Source of the DNA: Diadophis punctatus similis
Lineage: Eukaryota; Chordata; Lepidosauria; Squamata; Dipsadidae
Direction of reading: 5' to 3'
NCBI GenBank assembly: GCA_023053685.1
Contig: JALIGW010000004.1
Coordinates: 85,359,399 to 85,423,398 of the forward strand
Length of the DNA: 64,000 nt
The translations under genes were made by a program, and so were the position numbers. The notes beneath the pieces were generated by a model. That model worked only from the letters and a program-made list of their open reading frames with translations. It was not told where the DNA came from and searched no databases. Positions 11,540 through 22,672 of this stretch are shown here, one piece after another (position 1 is the first letter of the stretch; each line of letters opens with the position of its first letter).

Positions 11540-12035
11540 ATCGATGCACTGATCATGTTACCTAGTTTGGTAATGAAACATCTGCAAGAAAACCACCAAG
11601 TTCAGGGAGCAGCAAGAAACCCCCCCCCCAGTTCAGGGGTGGGTTCCTCCCAGTTCGGATCAAATCGCCCGAAACAGTAGCGACCCACTGGTGATGTCAC
11701 TGTCGGTGCCATTCCATGCGCGCCGCCATCTTTTTTGTGGATTTTCCCCCATACGCGGCTTGAAAAGAGCCCTCCCGCCTGCCCGCGGGTGAATACCGAC
11801 CTTTATTTCTTCACCCGAAGCACAGCTGATGAGCTCCTCAGCTGTGTTTCGGGCTAATTCCTGCTTCTGAGCATGCGTGGAAGTGAAATCGCATGAGGGA
11901 ACGTGTGCTTGCATGCGAGCGGAGTGAGTGCGAGCACGCGCGCACGAAATGTCACGATGCAAACCGGTGGTGAAGCTAAGTGGAACCCACCCCTGCCACA
12001 GTTCAACCCTGAGTTACAAATATTGTCTTCTATAA
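11540..12035 (+). repeat. Family A hammerhead-like repeat split by a hAT element
   Basis: Left part (11540-11633): CACTGATCATGTTACC, GTAATGAAACATCTGCAAG and CACCAAGTTCAG. The right part resumes after the insertion (CAACCCTGAGTTACAAATAT, 12003 onward). The joined unit is the normal family layout, so the insertion is younger than the repeat. Confidence 0.6.
11634..11994. mobile_element. Non-autonomous hAT element, 361 bp, with 8-bp target duplication
   Basis: The ends are inverted: CAGGGGTGGGTTCC at the left and GGAACCCACCCCTG at the right. The flanks are CCCCAGTT and CCACAGTT, an 8-bp duplication with one mismatch, which is the hAT signature. The interior is GC-rich with CpGs and encodes no transposase. 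The same family occurs at 13585, 34360 and 60223. Confidence 0.85.
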
Positions 12036-12039
12036 GACC

Positions 12040-12880
12040 AACTTTGCTTGATCAGGCTAAGATTCATTTTTGTCCAGCATCTTGTCCCAACCAGAGACCA
12101 GCATGAGACGGAGGCATACAGGATCCTGTATGTTGCAGACGGGATGTCTACATTAGAGAACACCGGCTTCTAATAAGAACGTATCATACTAACTCTTCAA
12201 AACGAGAACTGGCAATGTAGTTAAGGGTCAGGATAGACCCAAGGGTCCTTTTAAAATGCCATGTTGTTTCAACAAAGCGAGTCACAGCAATTCCAGTCAC
12301 ATAGGGGTTTTCAAATTTTGTAACAGCATGAAATGTTGACATTTCGAAGTGGGGAGACCTTTCTCCACCTTGATATCCCAAATTCGGGAATCTGCTCTAA
12401 ATAATAGCGCATAATTAAAGTTAAATTGAACCTCTTGAGAAATACTGTGTTGTTGGAATTGAGGGTGGAGAGAGAAATCTTCTGCACTTCTTGACGGTAA
12501 GAAAATTGGGCTTACTTGCTTTACTCAGAGAATTAAAGACATAAACAGAGAAATGGGAAAGGGAAAGTGTTCAGAGAAATGGTTTTTCTCTTGCTTACTT
12601 TAATTCTACCCATCCTTTTTAATATTGCTGATATGTACACACTTAGATAATTAAAACCATATTTAAAGTTGGACTTGTTAAAGGGAATCAGCTGCAATCC
12701 TGAAGTCACTTTTGCTAAGATGTTGGTTGACGTAATGCAATTTTATTCCCTGAGTCCCGTTGACCTTAATAAGCATATATGCACATATAGATTACGAGAG
12801 AAACGATAAGACACAAATCACAAATATATACTGGAGCTAAAAAATAAACTCTCATTTCTCCCAACTCAGTTGGGACAAGT
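12040..12880. other. Unassigned sequence
   Basis: No gene or clear repeat recognised. The open frame at 12184-12381 on the minus strand has no family features. Confidence 0.3.
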
Positions 12881-12884
12881 TGAC

Positions 12885-13470
12885 AATTCCTTGGTTGTAT
12901 CAACAGAGGCATAGAATCAAAACCACTTGAAGTTTTAGTACCACTTTATAAAGCCTTGGTAAGACCACACCTGGGATACTACATTCAGGTTTGGTCACCG
13001 CATTACAAAAATGATGTTGAGACTTTGGAAAAAGTGCAGAGAAGAGCAACTAAGTTGATTAAAGGCTTGGAGACAAAAACATACGCAGAACGGGTTGCAG
13101 GATTTGGGTTTGGCCAGTCTGGAGAACAGAAGGACATGGTAGCAGTAGTTCAGTATTTGAGGGGCTCCTACAAAGAAGAAAGGGGTCCACGTATTTTCCA
13201 AAGCCCCTGAAGGCAGGACAAGAAGCAATGGTTGGAAACTGATCAAGGAGAGAAGCCACCTGGAATTAAGGAGAAACTTCCTAACAGTCAGGACAATAAC
13301 CAGTGGAACAGAAATTGCCTCCAGAAGTTGTGGATGCTCCATCACTGGAGGCTTTTAAGAAGAGGCTGGACAGCCACTTGTCTGAAATGGTAGAGGGTCT
13401 CCTGCTTGTGCTGGGGGTTGGACTAGAAGACCTCCAAGATCCCTTCCAGCTCTATTCTGATTCTGTTTCT
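12885..13470 (+). mobile_element. CR1 LINE 3' fragment with degraded RT C-terminus
   Basis: The translation includes LVRPHLGYYIQVWSPHYK and [18 protein letters not shown], the C-terminal end of CR1 ORF2, but frames are broken around 13110 and 13210. The usual 3' words (GGACTAGAAGACCTCC and GATCCCTTCCAGCTC) follow. A separate CR1 tail starts at 13540. Confidence 0.85.
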
Positions 13471-13539
13471 GATTCTGGCTGTCTACACAACCCAGAATGC
13501 AGTTAGGTGGGTGGGGGTCTTTGAACTTGTATGTGGAGG

Positions 13540-13716
13540 TGGGATCTGTTATTGGGCTAGAAGACCTCCAAGGTCCCTTCCAACCAGTGATGGGTTCTAA
13601 ATCCCATCGCTACCAGTTCACGTGCGCACTTGCGCACTCGATGCTTCTGCACATTCGTAGAACCAGAACGGACCGGTAGCAACCCACTGCTACTTCCAAC
13701 TCTTCTGTTATTCTGT
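13540..13716 (+). mobile_element. CR1 3' tail interrupted by a hAT element
   Basis: GGGCTAGAAGACCTCC and AGGTCCCTTCCAAC are split by the insertion at 13585-13692. The tail resumes as TCTTCTGTTATTCTGTTA. Confidence 0.8.
13585..13692. mobile_element. Short hAT MITE, 108 bp
   Basis: It begins CAGTGATGGGTTC and ends near GCAACCCACTG plus 3 bases. CTTCCAAC occurs on both sides (13577-13584 and 13693-13700), a perfect 8-bp target duplication within the CR1 tail. Terminal sequence relates it to the elements at 11634 and 60223. Confidence 0.8.
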
Positions 13717-14518
13717 TAAAACTTGCTAACCCTGGTCTCTACTAACTCACGTCAGGAACTGAGGTTGCCCCAGGCCACTCTTGGTCTGCTCAACCCCTCA
13801 CCCCGCTCACGTTGTAGGTGATTCTACAAGGCCTGCTTGTTGCTGGTTGCTGGGGAAAGCCTAATTGTGCAGAGAGATCACCAAAGATTCATTGCCTTAG
13901 ACAGATGTGAACATGAATCAACTCTTCCCTTTAACACCTCAGCAGAACTGCAAACCTCGTGGCCAACACTGGACATCAACACATTTGTTCCCCAATGTCC
14001 AGAAGGGGAGGAAAGGCACACATCAAAGTATTTTGGATGGGGGGGGAAATAAACAAAATAAAATAAAGCCACTCTCCTTCTCTAGAGTTGGCTTGCCTTG
14101 TCCCATCACTATAAATAAGGAAGGATGCTTTTCATCTGTGATCCAGACTAAAACCGGCAGGGTTCTGTGAAATTCCAGGGGTTTTAACTTTGAAAAGCAA
14201 TTTTAAGATGTTTCTTTTCTTAAATTGCCTCCCCTAAGGCATCCATCCTTCCCAGCTTTACCACTTCAGTGGTGACTAATGAAGCGCTCAGTTGACACTC
14301 TGCAAGGACCGGGAGAAGTGTGAATGTGTGAAAGACAGAAAACGCTTTGTGCTTTCCTTTTTCTGTTCTGCATCCGAAACAGGTTCATTAGGTGAGGGGA
14401 AGCAGCTCACCTGGGCGAACAAAACGGTGCACGATGCACCTGCAGGCGGGCATTTTTGTTTGCAGCACAAGTTTCCTAAAGTTCCCGAAGGAGGGGACAA
14501 ATGTTAAAAAATGGAGGG

Positions 14519-15003
14519 CTCCTTGGTGCTCTTTGAGCTTGGTGGTTTTCTTGCAGACATTTCATTAGCCAACTGGGGAACATCATCAGCACTGAAGATG
14601 TTACCTAGTTGGGTCATGAAATATCTGCAAGAAAACCTCCAACCTCAAAGAGCACCAGGGATCCCACAGTCCTCCTCCTCCTCCTCCTCCTCCTCCTCCT
14701 CCTCCTCCTCCTCCTCCTCCTCCTCCTCCTCCTCCTCCTCCTCCTCCTCCCTACAAACACACTCTGTTTTAGCATTGATGATGTTCCCTAGTTGGGTCAT
14801 GAACCATCTGCAAGAATACCGCCAAGCTCAGAGAGCACCAAGAACCCCACAATCATCATCCTCGTCCTCCTCCTCCTCCTTGCAAACTCATTTCCTTTTA
14901 GCACTGATGATGTTACCTAGTTTGGGTCATGAAACGTCTGCAAAGAAACCCGCCAAGCTCAGAGACCACCAAGGATCCCTCATGTCAACCCTGAGCTACA
15001 AAT
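14519..15003. repeat. Family A hammerhead-like array, one minus and three plus units
   Basis: The units lie at 14519-14590 (minus), 14591-14670, 14773-14850 and 14900-15003 (all plus). Each plus unit has a GATGATGTT or GAAGATGTT core, GTCATGAA and the TCTGCAA-type segment. Two gaps are filled by (TCC)n tracts (14672-14751 and about 14853-14880). The 164-residue open frame across it is not a gene. Confidence 0.65.
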
Positions 15004-15284
15004 AATTGTCTTAATTATCAATAAAAAGATGGTTGAGAGAGAATGATCATTTGTTCTCGAAATGGTCTTGATGGTCTTTTGTATCATCTTCAGAGCTCCT
15101 CTTTGTCTCATTTCCTCAACAAAGGACAAATCCTTTTTTGGTGTGACTTAACTTAAAAGAAAACGGCAGAGCAGAACAGCAATAAAACCCAGGCATTTGA
15201 TAAGATAGTGGAAGGTTAAATTAGCGTTATTTTTTTAAGTTTGTGGGGTAGCTCTTCTCCTCCATGAATATTTTGGATTATTCA

Positions 15285-15830
15285 GAATAACAGAATAACA
15301 GAGTTGAAAGGGACCTTGGAGGTCTTCTAGTCCAACCCCCTGCTTAGGCAGGAAACCCTACACCCTTCAGACAAATGATATCTTCAACATCTTCTTAAAC
15401 ACTTCCAGTGTTGGAGCATTTACAACTTCTGGAGGCAATTTGTTCCACTGATTAATTGTTCTAACTGTCAGGAAATTTCTCCTTAGTTCTAGGTTGCTTC
15501 TCTCCTTGATGAGTTTCCACCCATTGCTTCTTGTTCTACCCTCAGGTGCTTTTGGAGAATAGTTTGACTGCCTCTTCTTTGTGGCAACCCCTGAGATATT
15601 GGAACACTGCTATCATGTCTCCCCTAGTCCTTCTTTTCATTAAACTAGACATAACCAGTTCCTGCAACCGTTCTTCGTATGTTTTAGCCTCCAGTCCCCT
15701 CATCATCTTTGTTGCTCTTCTCTGCACTCTTTCTAGAGTCTCAACATCCTTTTTTACGTCGTGGCAACCAAAACTGGATGCAGTATTCCAAGTGTGGCCT
15801 TACCAAGGCATTATAAGGTGGTATTAACAT
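15285..15830 (-). mobile_element. CR1 LINE 3' fragment
   Basis: The 3' end lies at the left (AGGGACCTTGGAGGTCTTC, TAGTCCAACCCCCTGC). The coding remnant [19 protein letters not shown] reads leftward. It is 5' truncated near the right edge. Confidence 0.9.
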
Positions 15831-16326
15831 TTTAATATTAACAATATTCCTTGGAATGGAGAGAAGAAGCTTATGATTCATGGTCATTTTGTGGACATCA
15901 ACATATGACCAATCAAAATTCACCTTTTGGCGGGGGGGACATGCTCTAAGCAGGCATCAGGAAGACAAACCCGTTTCAGGCCTTTTAGCTGGACCAGACT
16001 GGCACATGCTTTGCAAAACAGACGGTTCTCCTCCATTCAATATTCATATTTTCTGCTAAAGTTCCCATTGTGTCTAATGAAATCAAATCACAATGAATTA
16101 TGAAAACTGGAGAAGCCCAAGACTGAAGAGTGACAATGCATGTTATTTGGTTTATTTCTCATTCATATGAATAAAACATTTCCTCTGGTGCCACATAATA
16201 CCCCTTTTAAAAGTATATCCTTCACTCTCTCAGACCGATTACTGAATTGCTTTGCCTGCTACATGACTTTTTAAAACCCAGGAAAAAATGTCTCAACTGC
16301 AGAAACATCTCGAGGAAAGAAAGCTC

Positions 16327-16486
16327 AGAGGGAAGGAAAGAAGAAAGGGAGGGAGGGAGGAAGAAAGGAGGAAGGGAGGGAGGGAGGGAAGGGAGGACGG
16401 AAGGAAGGGAGGGAGGGAGGGAAGGGAGGATGGAAGGAAGGGAGGGAGGGAGGGGGAGGGAGGGGGGAGGGAGGGAGGGAGGAAAC
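16327..16486. repeat. (GGAA)n/(GGGA)n microsatellite
   Basis: Purine-only tetramer repeats with a few transitions (GGAC, GGAT). Frames in it are Gly/Arg/Glu or Pro/Ser repeats without coding meaning. Confidence 0.9.
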
Positions 16487-16695
16487 TTCAGTAATTAATA
16501 TTATACGAAACACAATTTTAGTCATTTCTAGTGATTTTTGATGTCTATAATATAAAACTACTAGTAATGTGCTGCACCCACACACTCACACTCACACACA
16601 CTTTCATTCTGGAATGAAGAGCAAGGTCATTGCTATGCCTTGAAAGAATGAATGGTGTTACAGAATGATTTAACTTGAGTTTCAATATTGGACAT

Positions 16696-17028
16696 TATGA
16701 ATGAATGAATGAATGAATGAATGAATGAATGAATGAATGAATGAATGAATAAATGAATGAAATCACAGTGCACACTTATGAATTTCTGCAGATCAAGATA
16801 TTGTAAACGGGCATTGAAACAGGTGTAATATAAAACGCTGATTGATGGAATAGTGAGCCATACACAACCATAGCAAAATGTGTATCCTGAACATCTTTAT
16901 ACTTGCTAAAAGAAAATCAGGCCAAAGCACACATGCCTGTTCAGGTGCCCGGCAAGAGATACAATGTGTGAATGAATGAATGAATGAATGAATGAATGAA
17001 TGAATGAATGAATGAATGAACGAACGAA
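16696..17028. repeat. Two (GAAT)n microsatellites
   Basis: Arrays of GAAT/ATGA lie at 16696-16763 and 16969-17028, 200 bp apart and in the same orientation. The spacer is not obviously repetitive. Confidence 0.9.
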
Positions 17029-17424
17029 TTTTATTATGGTTACTGGCCACAATTGCTGGTCAGCTTGACTGTTCAGATGGGCTTCCAGTCTTTGATAACG
17101 TTGTTTGAATGTGCCAAGTGCCTGCTGATAACCCATCCTTAGGAGCACCTCCCTGGAGAAGCCAAGATGTTGAAGGGGTTGTGCATGAATGGGATCCTGT
17201 GGTACACCTAGAGCTTTCTAACAGACTGTGGCTTCCTGGGAGTGCTGTTTGTTGGAGCGAGTCAGGAAAGCTAGCACCAAACCACTCGTGATCCCAGCGT
17301 CGCATGTTTTAAGAAGGTTGGCATTCCCACCTCTGTAGCTCATCAGGGTCTCCAGGCGCCCTGTGGCTTTTGAAGAGCCAACCATTGGAAACCACCTGCT
17401 TCTTACTAACAAACCAATACTTGA

Positions 17425-17828
17425 GCACACAATAGATACACACTTAACGTAAACTGCTCTAAACTCGATTGCAGAAAATACGACTTCAGCAACAGAGTGA
17501 TCAATGCCGGGAATGCACTACCTGACTCTTCCCCTTCTCCCCCAAACCCCCAAAACTTTAACCTTAGACTGTTGACCTCACCCCATTCCTAAGAGGTCTT
17601 TAAGGGGCGTGCATAAGCGCACCAGTGTGCCTACCGTCCCTGTCCTTCTGTCCTATTGTCCTCATTTATCGGTACATAGTTTGTTTATGTTTATACCTAT
17701 ACCTGCTATCTTGTACATGTTTGACAAACAAAATAAATACAAATAAATACAAATAAATACAAATAAATACAAATAAATAATATAAATAAATATAAATAAA
17801 TAAAAATAAATAAATTCATCCGAAATTA
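17425..17828 (+). mobile_element. Non-LTR LINE 3' fragment (L2/CR1-group-like) with (AAAT)n tail
   Basis: The translation contains NCSKLDCRKYDFSNRVIN, the C-terminal end of a LINE reverse transcriptase. It is followed by TAAGAGGTCTTTAAGGGGCG and an (AAATA)n tail at 17727-17815. A closer-to-intact relative lies at 54390-54930. Confidence 0.75.
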
Positions 17829-18214
17829 GCCTCTTGGCTTGATCCAGGAGCCCGGGAAGACCTCCCTCTTCCCCCCCTGTCGGTTGTTGCAGGGACCACC
17901 CCAGGGCATTTTCTGAATGAAGGTGGCCTTGGACTCCAACAGGAGGGGCTTCCAGAACGGGCCCCATTCATCTTAAAAAGGCTTTTGACAAAGGAGGGAT
18001 TTCACAAAGCGCTGTGGAGAAGAACTGGGCCCAGTTCCAAGATGGAGAGCTGGGCTTCCTTTACAGGCATTGAAAACTTACTAGGAAAACCTGGAGGTCT
18101 CCGAATTCGAGGAGACCCTGAAAAAATGAGCTGCTTTTAGGAAGTAAACAAGGACCCCAGGCACGGAACTTTCTAGCGTTAATGGATGCTGATGGCCTCC
18201 TGAAGTGCTTTTCA

Positions 18215-18330
18215 AATCTGGCAACTTTCGGATGGGTGGACTTCAACGCTCAGAATTCCCAGGCCAGCAGGAATTCTGGGAGGCGAAGTCCACATATTTA
18301 AACATTTGTCAAGATTGAAAAACACTAATC
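18215..18330. mobile_element. Degraded palindromic hAT-type MITE
   Basis: Arms GTGGACTTCAACGCTCAGAA and CTGGGAGGCGAAGTCCAC face each other around CCCAGGCCAGCAGG. It belongs to the family seen almost intact at 43842. Confidence 0.65.
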
Positions 18331-18356
18331 TAAGACACCGTAAATGAGAAAAGTGG

Positions 18357-18490
18357 GTGCAGGTACTTCTTACTTAATGTCCACAATTGAACCTGGAATT
18401 TTGATCATGTTATTGCAGTTGTTAAGTGGGTCACCACATGGCCTGACTCAATTTTACAACCGTTTTTATGATCGTAGTCTCTGTCAACAC
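18357..18490. mobile_element. DNA-transposon-like fragment related to 4075-4365
   Basis: It contains GCAGGTACTTCTTACTTAAT, GTTGTTAAGTGGGTCACCA and TATGATCGTAGTC, similar to the element near 4.1 kb but truncated. Confidence 0.4.
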
Positions 18491-18684
18491 AATGAGGTCA
18501 AAGGCATCATCGGGGTAAGGAGGGGGCAGGAACCCCTTTGAAGACCACTCACAAACGGCAGTTAGTTCAGAACGTACCATCTCTTTATTTGGCTGAGAGT
18601 GGTCACCAGGACTATATCACAGGTTCTGCCTTGCTTTCTAGTAGGTTTCTAGGCATATCTCAAAGGTGTTTTTTTCAAGGGGCA

Positions 18685-19345
18685 AATCAGAATAGAGCTG
18701 GAAGGAACCTTTGAGGTCTTCTAGTCCAACCCCTTGCTCAAGCAGGACATCCTATCCCATTTCAGACAAGTGGCTGTCCAGTCTCTTCTTAAAAACCTCC
18801 AGCTGATAGAGCACCCACAACTTCTGAAGGAAGTTGTTCCACTAGTTAATTGTCCTCACTGTTAAGAAGTTTCTCCTTAATTCCAGGTTGCTTCTCTCCT
18901 GGATGAGTTTCCATCCATTTTTTTCTTGTCTTGACTTCTGGTGCTTTGGAAAAATAAGTTGACCCCCTCCTCTTTGGGGCAGCCCCTCAAATACTGGAAT
19001 ACTGATATCATGTCTCGCCTAGTCCTCCTCTTCATTAGACTGGCCAAACCCAAGTCTCCAGGCCTTTAATCATCTTGGTTGCTCTTCTCTGCACTTTTCC
19101 CAAAAGTCTCAACATCTTTTTCGTAATGTGGTGTCCAAAACTAGATGCAGTATTCCAGGGGTGGCCTTAACTAAGGCTTTAAAAAGCGGTACTAACACTT
19201 CACCTGATTTTGATTCTATGCCTCTGTTTATACAACCAAGGATTTTTTAAAGCTTTTTTGGCTGCCGCCGAACTTGGCTGGCTCATGTTTAAGGGATCAT
19301 CCACTAGGACTCCAAGGTCCCTCTCACAGTGACTGTTTTTGAGCC
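18685..19345 (-). mobile_element. CR1 LINE 3' fragment
   Basis: The 3' end at left has GAGGTCTTCTAGTCC. Reading leftward from 19345 the remnant includes CERDLGVLVDDPLNMSQPSS and AAAKKALKN, from CR1 ORF2. Several frame breaks are present. Confidence 0.88.
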
Positions 19346-19349
19346 AAGA

Positions 19350-19505
19350 TGCTCCCTCAGTTCTGAAGTTCTGAAGAGGTTTCTTAAATGAGAAGTTAAA
19401 TGTCTCCAAGGAAAAAAACCCGAAGACAATCCCGTTGCATTTGGAAAAGCACCTTTGGGACAACCAGGACCTGGATGATTGAGACTCTCCACAGACATTT
19501 CTAGA
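19350..19505 (+). repeat. Family B hammerhead-like repeat, degraded
   Basis: It begins CTGAAGA, followed by GGTTTCTTAAATGAGAAG, with the GAAAC core decayed to TAAAT. It continues with CAAGG and AAAGCACCTTTGGGACAACC. Intact family members have a GCTTCT/AGAAGC hairpin here. Confidence 0.5.
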
Positions 19506-20055
19506 CATAATTCAAAGTATCGGGTTTTTTTTGCCTTTTAAAGCCCCATAAAGCTTAGGGCCTAGGTCCAAGGATTGTCTTCCCTCAACCAGAATTGACC
19601 CACCCATTAAATTCTTCCTGGAAAAAAGCTGCCCGTTGCTCCCCATGGACAGGAAGTGAGAGAGGGTCTGTTATTCATTAAGGACGCCAGTTCTACATCC
19701 TGGTTCCCCCCCCCTGACTCCCCCAAATTACAGTAGCGCCTCTTTGCTGGCCTTCTGGGAAGGGGGTTACAATGAAAATCTTCTGGAGGGCGTTGAGAAA
19801 TTAATTGGATGGCACCATCTGTGTTGGGTGGTTTAGACTGTTTTTGCCTCGTTTAGTTTAATTCAATGTTTATCATTTGCTGTTGGCTGTTTTAACTATT
19901 ACTATGCATATTTTTTTAAAAAATTGTGGTAGCCACCTGGAGTTCTTGAAAATTATGTTGATGTCCAAATTTAATAAAGACAATAAAGGCATCATAAATA
20001 CCCTGTGTCTGTCCCTCCCTTACAGGGAATGACTAATCTTAAACCAGGCTGCTGA

Positions 20056-20585
20056 ATGTCTATGGAGATTCTCACTCATCCAGGTCATGGTTGTCTGATA
20101 GAAAAAGTCCACTTGGGAAAATGTCTTATGAACTTTGGTTGCTCTTGCCTACAAAATTGCCCATCAGAGTATTGGGAAATCCCCAAGCATCTGCTGGAAT
20201 CCTTTTGGACTCAAAAACTACCCCGGGGAATCTACCAATTGGCCCTCCTACCCACCCCATAAGCATCCTGAGAGGCAACTTGTCTCATTTTGGCCAGGAA
20301 ATGATCCGATCAAAGAAGAGACCTGCTGCTGTGTTTTCCATCTGCAGACCATTCATCAAGCATTCTGTGGTGTTGAAATGTCTTTGGATATTAGTAGCTT
20401 GGGTTGGTAGTTATGTTGTTGGTTTGAGCTCCGAGTTTGGTGATTTGGTTGCAAACGTTTCGTCCCCATTCGAGGAGACATCTTCAGTGTCTCGCTTCCA
20501 TCCAAAGCGCACGGAAGATGTCTCCTCGAATGGGGACAAAACGTTTGCAACCAAATTGCCAAGCTCGGAGCTCAAACCAACAACA
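20056..20585. repeat. Family B fragment and family C hammerhead-like inverted pair
   Basis: 20056-20115 matches the outer part of family B (GAGATTCTCACTCATCCAGG). 20415-20585 is a separate family C: a minus copy whose core reads CTGAAGA, T, GTCTCC, TCGAAT, GGGGAC, GAAAC (20457-20487), and a facing plus copy with decayed core ends (CGGAAGA and AAAAC). Flanks GGTTTGAGCTCCGAG and CTCGGAGCTCAAACC form the outer inverted repeat. Confidence 0.6.
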
Positions 20586-20702
20586 TATTCTGTGATGTAA
20601 TAGCATTATCAATATCACTTAGACTTATCTTTCACTTCATACTTCATACAACTGCATGCAACATACTTCATACATACTTCATACAACATACTTCATACAA
20701 TT

Positions 20703-20890
20703 GCGTTACAGCCCTCTCTAAGCGGTTTACAGAGTCAGCAATATTGCCTTCAACCATCTGGTTCCTCATTTTACCGAAGGATGGAAAGGATGTAAGGCTG
20801 AGTCAACCTTGAGCTGGTCAGGGTCAAACTCCTAGCTGCGAGCAGAGTCAGCCTGCAATGCTGTCCAACCACTGCGCCACCAGGGCTCAA
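20703..20890 (-). mobile_element. Sauria-type tRNA-derived SINE
   Basis: It is the reverse complement of the layout at 8714: GCCCTCTCTAAGCGG at the left, GAAGGATGGAAAGG in the middle, the B box as GGGTCAAACTCCT, and the A box as CCACTGCGCCACC at the right end. Confidence 0.85.
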
Positions 20891-21244
20891 TATAAAAAAG
20901 CCCAATCTGTGACCTGCAACCTGAGTCACATCAGAGAACACATGGGACAGGCCCTGGAGGAACGTGGAAGCCATGTCAATCTGAAAAATGTCAGATTTCA
21001 CTTCCAAGACATGGAAATTGAAGCACGAATAACTGGGGAACTCCAATGTCAGTCTAGCCCAAGAGGTCAGAAAAGGATTCTACAAGGCAACATGGTGGAT
21101 AGTTCATGAATGGACTTCCGTCTCGGGCTGAAGCCCAAACGAATACAGAGGCATTCGTTGCTCCAAAGTGGGGCTTCTGGTCACACTGAAAATGTGTTGA
21201 AAGTTCATCACTGACCACTTTGTCCTTTCTTGACATCCATGCAG

Positions 21245-21334
21245 GACCTAGAACCCAGGAGAAGAAATCTCTGCAAGAACTACATCACCATCCAGACACC
21301 TCAAGGATCATGTTATGCCACGGACGATCGTCGG
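21245..21334 (+). CDS. Internal exon 3 of the unidentified + strand gene
   Basis: This is the best-supported internal exon. It is bounded by acceptor TGACATCCATGCAG with a pyrimidine-rich stretch (TTGTCCTTTCTTG) and by an excellent donor CGG/GTAAGT. It is 90 bases, 30 open codons, phase 0 at both ends. The peptide starts DLEPRRRNLCKNYITIQ and ends CYATDDRR. The next exon also starts in phase 0. I do not recognise the protein family and see no membrane segment or motif. The sequence is not repetitive, unlike most of the window. Confidence 0.65.
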
Positions 21335-21339
21335 GTAAG

Positions 21340-22560
21340 TAACTACATAAATAACTTTTTCTTTGGTCCCATTTTGGTCTCATCTGATGGAAGGCTTTTT
21401 AGGAATTGGAGAATTGCTTGGTCTCACTATTTTGTTCCTTCAGGCAATTCTATGGAATTAAATCTGGGAATAGAGGGATGGGCCTTAATTAACCAACAGA
21501 GCCTGTTTAAGTGCAGTATAGGAAAGGCCAGAGGTAGCTGTGACGACAGCCAGTGATTATTAGCACATTGAGCTGACTTAGGCTGGCCTAGTGAATTATT
21601 AGCATGCCGTATAATCTTCCTGTAGCCATGCTTCTTCCCAGGGCTGATTCTCAGGAGATGAACCGGGCGGATTCTAGTGGGTTGTTAATTTTCAAGTGCC
21701 CTGAAGCTATAAAAAAAGAGAAAGAATACAAAGGCAGCAATGATGTGCATTACAGACACAGGGTGGATTGACCAGTCCCCAAGGCAGGAATAGAGAGGAG
21801 TGTCGTGTAGCTGCTTCCACTCTTTACTCTTTTGGAGTCAAAATCTAAAGCATGGCTCTGCAAACTTGGCAGCTTTAAAACTTGGCAACTTTAAGGCTTG
21901 TGGACTTCAACTCCTGGAATTCCCCAGCCATTCATGCTGAAGACTATGGTTATATTGGTCGTAAATCACAATCGTTGCTGACTGTAGACAGAGAGGGTTT
22001 ACGGAGAACAACGGGACAGAGGAGGGATTTGGGTGAAAAGTAACCGGTTTAGATCAATGCATTAAGCGAAAGTCTGGTGACAAATAACGTGGAGTGAGGA
22101 TTTGTTTATATCTGTGTCAGATTCTTGGTACGTTTTGTGAAGTTTTTCTTGATCTCATTTGCCTTTCCCTCTTAATTTAAATCCTCCACCAATTTAGCTA
22201 CTCTCTAAATCTATTGACGGGAGCTGCAGCTTCTCCTTTTAATAATGGCCATGAGTCAAAAAGATGCTACTACTACTTTCTGAGTTGTTGCTACTGTAGG
22301 CTAATGTTTCTCTGTCCCCACAACGTGTTGCAGAAGACAGCGCACCTGTATTCCTGTTATCCTTCTCAACTTCTCATCATTCCTACTGCCTTCTACTACC
22401 TAATGGTATCTTATGATTTATCACTTCTTGTTTGTATCTTATGAAGAATGATTTATGATTTACGATCTATGACCTATCACTTTGTTGTTTGTATGTACAC
22501 TGAGAGCTTATGCACAAATTTCTTGTGTGTCCAATCACATTCCATTCCATTCCATAGTTT
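21340..22560. other. Putative intron, mostly unassigned
   Basis: It contains a MITE-like fragment at about 21858-21940 (GGCTTGTGGACTTCAACTCC) but no exon or RNA gene that I can support. Confidence 0.35.
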
Positions 22561-22561
22561 C

Positions 22562-22672
22562 TATGTTATGCTATGCTATGCTATCCCGTCCCGTCCCGTC
22601 CCACCCCACCCCACCCCATCCCATCCCATCCCATCCCATCCCATCCCATCCCACCCCACCCCACCCTTGTAA
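22562..22672. repeat. Pentanucleotide array with shifting motif
   Basis: Period 5 throughout, but the unit changes: ATGCT, then CCCGT, CCCAC, CCCAT and again CCCAC. The phase is kept across the motif changes. Confidence 0.9.

Noticed and set aside
14511..15005. 164-residue open frame
   Set aside because: It runs through hammerhead-like repeats and (TCC)n; there are no splice or protein-family features.
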